Positions 56,838 through 64,000 of a stretch of 64,000 nucleotides of DNA are shown in pieces; positions within the stretch are counted from its first letter, which is position 1; each line of letters begins with the position of its first letter. A program made the translations under genes and the position numbers. The DNA is from Anagrus nilaparvatae. Taxonomy: Eukaryota; Arthropoda; Insecta; Hymenoptera; Mymaridae. The stretch lies in assembly GCA_022575985.1 (NCBI GenBank), contig JAKSXM010000247.1, positions 4,611,501 through 4,675,500 of the forward strand, written 5' to 3'. The notes under the pieces are model-generated. The model was not told where the DNA came from. It was given only the letters and a program-made list of their open reading frames with translations, and searched no databases.

Positions 56838-57263
56838 ATGGCAGATACAGATGCGCAGAGTTTCAACAACGTCAACGGGCTCCATCACCTACTGCTGTCA
56901 AGTTTTTATGGCCTAAATAGATCCTTTACTAAAAAAGTTTTCACCGGATTCGGTTTGAATGTTTCAACAGCTGAGCTTGAATTCGTCTTCCGATTATGCG
57001 GAAACAACGTCAACTCCGCGTACTTGGCTCTCGACTACGAAGGATGGAAAAATCTACAAACGTACTTTACAAAAATAGAAAATTACTTCCATGGAAAAGA
57101 ATCAAGCAGTGAACAAACTTTCCAAGACAAACATTTCACAATCAAATTAACCCGTAGCTATTATGAAAAAGCAATCGAAATATCAGGAGAAGAAATTAAA
57201 TCCGAAAATAAAAAGTTTAAAGTAAGTCTGGTGTTGAAAAAAATTAGCTTTGACTCACTATAA
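56838..57263 (+). CDS. Unrecognised Polinton protein A (141 residues)
   Basis: It follows the protease stop immediately. The sequence has hydrophobic N-terminal helices (GLHHLLLSSFYGLNRSF) and then FTIKLTRSYYEKAIEISGE, which looks like alternating β-strands. WKNLQTYFTKIENYF could be a PC4-like single-stranded DNA-binding core (YLALDYEGWKNL followed by strands), but this is weak. There are no Cys pairs, signal peptide or TM segment. Position at the right end of the element fits an accessory or regulatory gene. Confidence 0.6.
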   Translation: MADTDAQSFNNVNGLHHLLLSSFYGLNRSFTKKVFTGFGLNVSTAELEFVFRLCGNNVNSAYLALDYEGWKNLQTYFTKIENYFHGKESSSEQTFQDKHFTIKLTRSYYEKAIEISGEEIKSENKKFKVSLVLKKISFDSL

Positions 57264-57597
57264 AAATTTATCAAGTTCGATTGATATGAAGTTTGAAAAT
57301 TTATACGCTAAAAGAAGTTACTTAAATGCGTTGAAAGATAAATTTATTAATTACATTACTCAACGCTTGAACGAAAACAAAAAAAATTTAATTTCCCAAG
57401 TGAATGTCAAAGACGTAAAATTAATAGGCGAACAATTTGATGAAAAAGTCACCGAAGAATTAAGAAAACAGCTACAGCAAGAGATGCCCGAAAAAGAAGC
57501 CACAAGTCTATTTGATTCACACCTATTCTTAAAAGAGTTATTTGCATTAAATTTAGACTACCTTTTAAGTTGTGTAAGTAATGAATTAGATTTATAA
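57250..57597 (+). CDS. Unrecognised Polinton protein B (115 residues), helical
   Basis: It overlaps the end of protein A by 14 bases in another frame, so it could be translated separately, or the two could have been one protein split by a frameshift. The sequence is helical and charged (KDVKLIGEQFDEKVTEEL), with a C-terminal FLKELFALNLDYLLSC motif. A diverged copy of that C-terminus lies at 57727-57798. No known domain. Confidence 0.55.
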   Translation: MTHYKNLSSSIDMKFENLYAKRSYLNALKDKFINYITQRLNENKKNLISQVNVKDVKLIGEQFDEKVTEELRKQLQQEMPEKEATSLFDSHLFLKELFALNLDYLLSCVSNELDL

Positions 57598-57726
57598 TAT
57601 CTTAAAAAATAATATTGTTTCACATAATATATAACTTATCAATCATTATCTATAAATTTTATTATGATAAAATTATATATTAATTACGATTATATTAATT
57701 AGCATAAAAAAAATTCAAATCTTTTC

Positions 57727-57798
57727 TTAAAAGAACTTTATGCATTGAATTTTAATTATTTGATCAGTACCATATGTAATAAGCTAGTTTTTTAATAC
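57727..57798 (+). pseudogene. Remnant of a duplicated 3' end of protein B
   Basis: In one frame the sequence encodes FLKELYALNFNYLI..., closely resembling the last 23 residues of the gene ending at 57597, and stops at TAA. The nucleotide sequence is more AT-rich and has no upstream partner, so it is a tandem-duplication relic. Confidence 0.65.
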
Positions 57799-57799
57799 C

Positions 57800-58204
57800 T
57801 TATTTGATTGTATTTTTGTAATTTTTTTCTTTATAAATCAATTGTTACGCATCATTTTATAATAATATAAATATTTACTATAATATAACATTTACTTTAA
57901 TATAATATTTACCTATGTATCTAAAAATATATTATTTGTATCAATAAATAACCAAAAATTAAAAATTAAGCTTATTTCTTTCAGAAACCTAGCACAAATC
58001 ACCAATAAATTCCTGATTCATTGTCATAATTAAAATTCTATTATTAGATTTTTTTTATAAATTAGTTTATAAACATCAAAATAACAAATTCTTTCACATA
58101 CAAAAAAGTAAGCAAAAAAAAACAAAAAAAAACAATTGCAAAAATCAAACGCAACGACGATGAAATTTATTAAAAAAAGAGAAAAATATTCAAATTACTA
58201 TCAC
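57800..58204. other. AT-rich right flank inside the Polinton
   Basis: No open frame with coding character. An AAATTAAAAATTAAG-rich stretch and A-runs. It may contain the polyadenylation region of the last gene (AATAAA near 57943). Confidence 0.4.
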
Positions 58205-58672
58205 ATAATAAATTACAACAACTTCCAACAGGCTAAATGAATTTATGTCATATAAATTTCACCGTAATTTGCGATTAATCAATTGAAATCCAATATCTTC
58301 GGAAAATTAATATAAAAATTTTAATTACTTACTGCAACTAAAGGTATTTTAAAATATTAAAAATATGAATATTAATAACAATATTATTAATATTCACATT
58401 AATAATAACAATTATATAAGATAGATTGATTTTTAAGCAAATAAACATTTTGAATTACAAAAAAAAGCAAATGAAACTTGATACCTTTTATCGTATGTAT
58501 AAACAATATATATAGTCATATATATAGCACATCATTTTGTACATAAAAAATACAAGCTCTTGGTGACACTATAAAACTGCTGAATCAGCAGCAATTTTAT
58601 ATAAAAAAAAAAAAAAAAAATAGGTTCATAGTATATACTTAACTACTTCTATAATATTAGATACATATAATT
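58205..58672 (-). repeat. Polinton right terminal inverted repeat
   Basis: Reverse complement of 41327-41747, with a longer A-run (58600-58620) and an inserted ATTTTATAT stretch. It ends ATACATATAATT. The Helitron 3' portion follows. Confidence 0.9.
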
Positions 58673-58935
58673 ATTATTTTCAATAAAAAGGTGTCTATAA
58701 ATAGTCTTTAAAATAGTGTAAACATATTGTCAACTTCTACGCTGAAATTCTCGCAATCAAAATACTTCTCCAAATATTATAAAGTTACATTATATTGCTA
58801 ACACTTCAAACACTGTCACGTGAACCATTTGGGTCAAAATGAACAAAATATATCTTTTAGGTCAATATGGAACCATCTTCACAATCACTCTACTGGGGTT
58901 GGCGCGCGAAGCGCGCAGGGGGCAGAGCCCCCTAG

Positions 58936-59050
58936 TATATATATATGTGTGTGTGTGCAATACATGCTTGTGAATATGGGTTTTATATGCATTTTTATGC
59001 AACGAGGTGGGTACCATGCATTTGGTGTGTTACATATCTTACAAAAACAT
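58936..59050. other. Flank with TG microsatellite
   Basis: ATATATATGTGTGTGTGTG at about 58937-58957. No gene. Confidence 0.5.
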
Positions 59051-59550
59051 CGGACAAAAGTAATCATGTAAATTCTCCAATTTGGGAAGAGGTGCCGAAA
59101 AGAGCCTAAGTAGAAATCATTATTGAAAATTCGTAATCTCGTAAAAAAAATTGTAGCCAAGAATTATCTCAGATATGGGAGATACTATCCTCTGACCGAA
59201 GCCATAATGCATTCCCGTAAAATATTTAGCGGTCAAAAGTAATCATATAAATTCTAAAATTTGGGAAGAGGTGTCACAATGAACCTAATTAGACATCATT
59301 GTTGGACATTCGCAAGTACGTAAAAAAATTTGTATGCCAAAATTATATCAGATGTGGGAGATATTAGCCTCAGACCGAAGCCATAATGCATGCCCGTGAA
59401 ATATTTTGCGGCCAAAAGTAATTATGTAAATTGTCAAATTTGGGTAGAGGTGCCACAATGAACCTAAGTAGACATTATTTTTGGATATTCGTAAGCACGT
59501 AAATAAATTTTTAGCCAAAAAATATGTCAGTGATAGGAGATATTAGTCTT
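59051..59550 (+). repeat. ~182 bp tandem repeat, three copies
   Basis: The phrase TNTAAATTNTNNAATTTGGGAAGAGGTG recurs at about 59068, 59248 and 59429, with GACCGAAGCCATAATGCAT after the first two. The third copy diverges and runs into the next element. Confidence 0.85.
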
Positions 59551-59558
59551 AGTCCGTT

Positions 59559-60332
59559 TTAACCCTCCGTGGTGCAGCTGTGTTTTTGCCTACGCGCAGG
59601 TGCAGGTGTAACGATATCGACAATGCCAATTTTTGGCTCCTTTAAAATAATTTTTGGCCAAAATTTTTTTTTAAGGTTTTAGATAAAAATTTCAGTTGTT
59701 GGAAAAAAAACTGTTTTGGCCAAAATGTCTACTCAGCTTTGCGCAAAAAATTTCAGAACAGCGGAAAACGAGCATTTTTAAAATTTTTGGTCCAAAGGCC
59801 ATATCTCTGGTCCAAATTTTTTTCAAGAAAAAATATTGTAGGGTTTCAATGCTCATATATACTACTTTAAAAAAAAAATGCCCAAATTTGGCTCCGTTCC
59901 AAAAATCATAATTATTTTGCAATATGAAAATTGCCTTTTTTCGAATACAAATTTTTTTTTTAATTTAAGGTTTTTTGGCCCAATAGGGGCATTTATTGTC
60001 CAAAAAAGTTATTTGGGGATGAAGTTTAACCTTTTAGTAAGTAATTAAAAAAAAATTTTCAAAAAAAAATTAAGGATGTTGAAAAATTAAAATAGTAAAA
60101 AAAGTTACGTCCTGGTGCAGCAGTAACGATATCGTACATAGGCCAACTTTGCACCCGCAGTACGAAAAAACGGCTAAACCAAAACTGATGCACCTTGGTA
60201 GGTGTTCATAAAATGGTCCCAAATTTTTTTAGGAGGGGTCACCAACCATGGCCTATTGCGCATGTCTGAGATACAGCTATGTCGTAAAAAGTAGAGGAAC
60301 GATATCGTTACACCTGCACCACGGAGGGTTAA
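59559..60332. mobile_element. TTAA-terminated TIR element, 774 bp
   Basis: The ends TTAACCCTCCGTGGTGCAG and CTGCACCACGGAGGGTTAA are perfect inverted repeats, extending imperfectly through CAGGTGTAACGATATCG. TTAA at both ends and the CCC start fit a piggyBac-type non-autonomous element. The interior has no convincing gene; short frames on both strands are overlapping artefacts. Confidence 0.85.
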
Positions 60333-60740
60333 AAATACGCATGCACGCTTCACAAAAATGCTTATAACTTCCAAACCATATTGTATATTTACATGAAATT
60401 TGGAAGGAGACTAGCTGTATATAATTGTAATTGTTATTAATTTTCATATTTTATATTTTTACAGCTGTTCTTTTATTATAATGAATAAATGCGCGCACGC
60501 CAAAATTACGTGTCTATTTTCATGTTACATTGCCCCTTCTTTTTCTTAATTTGAAGGTAAAATTATTAAACTTTAATTTTAAAGGCAATAATTACATGTA
60601 CATTCAATTGCTTACTTTAAAAATAAAATATTTTAACTTAAAAAACATTTATTAAACAAATATACGCAGCGTAGTACCCGGGTACTAAGCCGGGTAGTAG
60701 CGTAGGGAAATTAAGCCGAGTACATAAGGGTTAAACCAGT
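60333..60740. other. AT-rich DNA, nothing recognised
   Basis: A short GC-containing phrase (GTAGTACCCGGGTACTAAGCC near 60671) holds a local palindrome. Otherwise featureless. Confidence 0.4.
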
Positions 60741-62060
60741 ATACTATTCGAGGAAAAATTATCATTGTATATATTCTGCGAAATTTAATACTAATATTTC
60801 AACTTTTCTATAAAACAGAATACTATTAAAAAAAAAATTTATAATGGGGGTGTTTTTTGCTAAAAAAAATTTTAATATCTTAATGATATCATTGCGTAAA
60901 AACTATTAATATTTCAATTAATTTAAAAAAAAACTCTATTTGAAGAAAATTTATGTTGATCTAAATTCTGCTAAATTCAAGTCTAATATTTAAATGTTAT
61001 AATTTCATAAAAACTATAAAATTGCAATTTAATAAAACTGGACACTATGTTAAAAAATAAATTATACTGGGGTATAATTTGCTGCATTCTGTATTATTTT
61101 ATTCCTACATTTCTAAAAAATGGAACCATATTGGCAAAAAATTTATTTTGTGGTTTATTCTGCTAAATTCAATATTTATATCTCACTGCTATTATTACAT
61201 AAAAGCAATTGATGCTACAAGTTATCTATAAAACAGGACGCTATTATATAAAAATGTATATTGCGGTATATTCTGCTGAATTGAATACTAATATTTGAAT
61301 GCTACTTTAGCATTAACAATGAAAATTACAATTTTTATATAAAACTGGACACTATACGAAGATAATTCGGCAATACAAATATTTCGACATTTCTAAAAAA
61401 CGGGATACGATTTAAAAAAAACTTATTTTAAGGTATATTCTGCTGAATTCAATACTAATGTTTCAATACTATCATTGCATAAAAACAATTGAAATTCAAC
61501 TTTTCTAAAAAGAAAGACACTATTCGAATAAACATTATAATTGTGTATATTTTTTTACATTCAATACTAGTATTTCAACTTTCTTACTAAACAGGATACT
61601 ATTGAAAAAACATTTATAAAAGGTTCCATTATGCTAAATTCAATTTTAATATCTCATTTCTATCATTGCATAAAAACAGATGAAATCACAACTTTTCTTT
61701 AAAACCGGACACTATTTGAAGGAAGTTTAAAATAGTGTATATCCCTCTGTATATCCTGCAACATTTCTAATATGTAAACTTTTCTAAATAACAGGACACT
61801 ATTCGAAAAAAATTTATTTTTGGGTATTTCCGGCTATATTCAATAGTAATATCTCGATACTATCTTTGCATAAAAATAATTGAAATCACAAGCTTTTTAT
61901 AAAACAGGAAAAATTTAATGTGGGGTATAAAATAATGGGTTATATTTTGCTTCATTAAGTACTTAAATTTTAATGTTTCTAAATAAGAGGACACTATCCA
62001 AAAAAAATTTATTTTGTAGTATATTCCACTATTTTGTATTCAATGATCAAAGTAAATTAT
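60740..62060 (+). repeat. Degenerate tandem repeat field, ~130-150 bp unit
   Basis: About nine units follow the phrase order AACAGGACACTATT, GAAAAAAATTTATTTTG, GTATATTCTGCTNAATTCAATA, CTAATATTTCAA, CATTGCATAAAAACAATTGAAAT. Divergence between units is high. A related single unit is at 33700-33850. Confidence 0.8.
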
Positions 62061-62700
62061 AATGAAAATGGTTAAATGCAAAATTAGGACTTTTAATCTA
62101 TGAACGTAAAGTTAGCAGCAAAAGTCAGAAGCGACTAGCAGCGAAAACAGTGGTTATCAATCAATTTAAAAAAAAAAAGTTAAATTAACATAATGATTTA
62201 ACAATAGTTTTCAGGGAGTTTATTTAGCCAGTAAGATCAGATTTTTCATCAGAAAAGTGAAAATTTTTAAATTTAAGAGGAAAATCCGGAAAATTATGTT
62301 ATTTTATTTTTAAAAACTTCAGAAACGTATATAACTAGATTTTAAGAATCTTTCAATAAAAAGTCCGTACCAAAATGGCCTAATAAAAGATATAGGATTC
62401 TCGCCAAAAAAGAAAAACCATACCCGGAAAATTCGGAAAATTAGAAAATTTCCTCATTTTTGAGAAGGTTTGATTTAAAAAGAAAATTAAAAAATGGAGT
62501 GGAAAACATGGACGATAACACAGGCACACAAAAAAAAAGTCATGTGCCAGAAGGTAGACCCCATGGATTGAGAGTTTTTGGTAATGCTAAAACCGAATAT
62601 GGCCATAGAAATGCAATACAAGTAGCCAATTTGCCCCCAGCGCCCCCATATGGCCCCCCAAAAAGTGAGAAAAAAATTTTTTTCGAAAAATGAAAATTGA
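62061..62700. other. AT-rich DNA; weak frames not accepted
   Basis: Frames on both strands in 62460-62816 overlap each other and have no domain. Confidence 0.4.
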
Positions 62701-62734
62701 ACTATATACTTATGTTTTTTGGGATGCTTATACC

Positions 62735-63080
62735 AAAAATGTATGCAAAAAATTTTTTTAACCAACGTTTGGCCCTGTAGACGACCCCAGTGCCCCCATT
62801 CATACCCTCCCCCCAAACGGGTAAAAATATGTTTATTACAAATATTAAAACTTAATATGAATTCTTATATTTTTTGGGACGGTGAAACCAAAAATGAATA
62901 TAAAAAATGTTTTCTACTAATTTTTTGACCTGTAAACCACCCATGTGGCCCCATGCACCCCCCCCTCAAACGAGATATAAAAATTTTTATTACAAAAACT
63001 AAAACTCAATGTGTATTGTTATGTTTTCTGAGGCGCTGAAACCAAAGATGAATATAAAAAATGTGTTTAACCAAAGCTTG
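62735..63080 (+). repeat. ~158 bp tandem repeat, about 2.5 units
   Basis: The phrases ACCAAAAATGNATATAAAAAATG, CCTGTAGACNACCC..GTGCCCCCAT..ACCC and TTATTACAAATATTAAAACT recur near 62735, 62890 and 63045. Confidence 0.7.
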
Positions 63081-63359
63081 CTCCTCTAGAGTAGTGTGAA
63101 AAGGGGATAGGTTCAAATTTCAAGGTTTTTCCAAGCTTTCCCATAGCATTTTCTGAAAATTTTTTCATATATTTTGTGTTTGCAAAATTTTTGAAAAAAT
63201 TTTTTTCAAAATTTTTATTTTTAATGCAGTTTTAAAAAATTATGAAGAAGAGGAAACATAAAAATATAGTATTTATTAATTAATTTATTAATTGTTTAAT
63301 TAATATACATAAAAATTTATCCCAAACATTCACACTTTCATTTATTTTTATTTGTAAAC

Positions 63360-63988
63360 ATGAAGGACCCTCTCAAGATATTTATTTTAGTTTTATCCAC
63401 AGGTATCGTTCTTATAATTTTATTTTTATTATATCATTATAATCCTCTTTTTTTTTAATCCAGTGTTTATTATTCAAGGACGCCCGAGATGTGAATTTGA
63501 TACATTCCTCCACAAAAATAAATGCGTTAAAAGTGTGTATATTTACATAACCTTTTTTTTTTTAATTTTATAAATCCTTTGATTTTTTATATAGAAGCCT
63601 TAACGTTAGAAAGTTTTTGTGAATTCAATGAAACATGCAAATTTCTCGATTTTTCAATATGCCTGTCAAATATTTGTGTTTGTATGGATAATTATGAGAA
63701 TACTTTCGGTGTCTGTAAGCCAATAAGATCAAGTAATTATTTTTAATACAACATTTAAAAAAAATATTTTTTTTTTTTTTTAATCATCTTAATTTATTTT
63801 TAGCAATTACTAAAAATGTTATTATACAAGAAATTTCAAAAGAAGGTCTTAACCCGCAAAATAATAATCAAGAAAAAGTTTTAAATTTATTATACATTAA
63901 TATTATTATCTGCCTTGTCGTTTTTATGTCTATGGCTTATTTTTTATTTATATATTTAAAACCAAATTTTATTTACGTTAGAAATTAA
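63360..63988 (+). CDS. Small secreted/membrane Cys-rich protein gene, four exons
   Basis: Exons 63360-63402, 63464-63532, 63595-63732 and 63804-63988 join with GT-AG introns (60, 62 and 71 bp), all in phase 1. The predicted protein is about 144 residues. It has a hydrophobic N-terminus (PLKIFILVLST) like a signal peptide and a short region with two Cys. A Cys-rich part follows (FCEFNETCKFLDFSIC, then CVCMDNYENTFGVC), like a small EB/EGF-type disulfide module. A transmembrane helix (LYINIIICLVVFMSMAYFLF) precedes a few cytoplasmic residues. The stop is at 63986-63988. The short A/T introns fit insect genes. It looks like a real host gene. The family is not recognised; small Cys-rich membrane proteins of this layout occur in insects. 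Confidence 0.65.
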
Positions 63989-64000
63989 ATTTAAAAAAAA

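Larger units (their letters stand above)
41327..58672 (+). mobile_element. Polinton/Maverick element, 17.3 kb
   Basis: Terminal inverted repeats of about 420-465 bp (41327-41747 and 58205-58672) enclose the hallmark gene set: protein-primed PolB, retroviral-like integrase with chromodomain, FtsK/HerA-type packaging ATPase, adenain-like protease, and major and minor capsid genes. All genes run left to right. The content also fits the virus-like relatives called adintoviruses. Several genes are damaged (PolB, the protein at 55822, the small proteins at 49891 and 53827, the C-terminus at 51041), so the copy is probably not autonomous. The 6-bp target duplication expected for Polintons is not evident at the assigned ends, so the outermost bases may be misplaced. 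Confidence 0.95.
39974..58935 (+). mobile_element. Helitron split by nested insertions (including the Polinton)
   Basis: The left end, A|TCTCTATATATTATAAAG then GCTGCCGCCGCTGTCGAATGACAC, matches the 5' end of the Helitron at 12522. The right end, GCGCGAAGCGCGC..GCAGAGCCCCCTAG|T (58904-58935), matches its 3' end. The host nucleotides A and T fit Helitron insertion between A and T. Between them lie a TTAA foldback and the Polinton. Without these the Helitron is about 0.9 kb. It has no Rep/helicase. Confidence 0.75.

Noticed and set aside
62460..62816. Overlapping frames on both strands
   Set aside because: Mutually overlapping, no domain, partly inside tandem repeats.

Overview
The window is AT-rich, intron-bearing eukaryotic DNA made almost entirely of transposable elements nested in one another. 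GT-AG introns with T-rich acceptors, insect-type LINE fragments, Helitron ends, many foldback (palindromic) elements and a Polinton/Maverick with arthropod-like proteins point to an insect. A hymenopteran such as a parasitoid wasp is my guess, not a demonstration. I see no bacterial features. Ordinary host genes are almost absent: one complete small four-exon gene (63360-63988) and a few isolated exon-like stretches (33401-33564, 36226-36378, 36573-36671).

Layout. 1-2.8 kb: microsatellite, a 1.04 kb foldback element, and the minus-strand 3' end of an R1-clade-like LINE. 3.5-8 kb: LINE ORF1 remnants on both strands and a TTAA-ended foldback. 8.2-10.3 kb: a foldback containing a second element that carries a tRNA-like core. 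10.3-11.4 kb: the end of a LINE ORF2. 11.5-13.2 kb: a foldback and a short Helitron. 14.6-15 kb: an (ACT)n array split by a GC-rich snapback. 15.8-22.4 kb: a 6.6 kb foldback whose core holds a ~35 bp satellite and a SINE-like insertion. 22.5-32.8 kb: a run of further foldbacks, including a nearly perfect 1.23 kb palindrome. 33.9-38.7 kb: inverted arrays of tandem repeats around a core with exon-like sequence.

39974-58935: a Helitron whose 5' and 3' ends are split by a TTAA foldback (40585-41314) and by a 17.3 kb Polinton (41327-58672) with TIRs of about 0.4 kb. All Polinton genes lie on the plus strand, in this order: spliced exons feeding into a protein-primed DNA polymerase B; packaging ATPase; small basic/hydrophobic virion-like protein; conserved coiled-coil/Pro-rich protein; phospholipase A2-like protein; integrase with chromodomain; penton-like minor capsid; pVI-like protein; major capsid; a broken conserved protein; adenain-like protease; two unrecognised proteins. 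Together they are a virus-like set: replication (PolB), insertion (integrase), and virion building, packaging and maturation (capsids, ATPase, protease, PLA2). The polymerase is broken (in-frame stops and loss of catalytic motif C), while integrase, ATPase, capsids and protease read through.

The most unusual points are (i) a polymerase 5' region of seven exons with all introns in phase 1, including duplicated exons that share an NPxPxC motif; (ii) a phase-1 intron inside the Walker A P-loop of the ATPase; (iii) a set of TTAA-terminated foldbacks; and (iv) two copies of a TA-flanked element carrying a tRNA-like core. 58.9-63.1 kb: three tandem-repeat fields and another TTAA element. The window ends with the small secreted/membrane gene.
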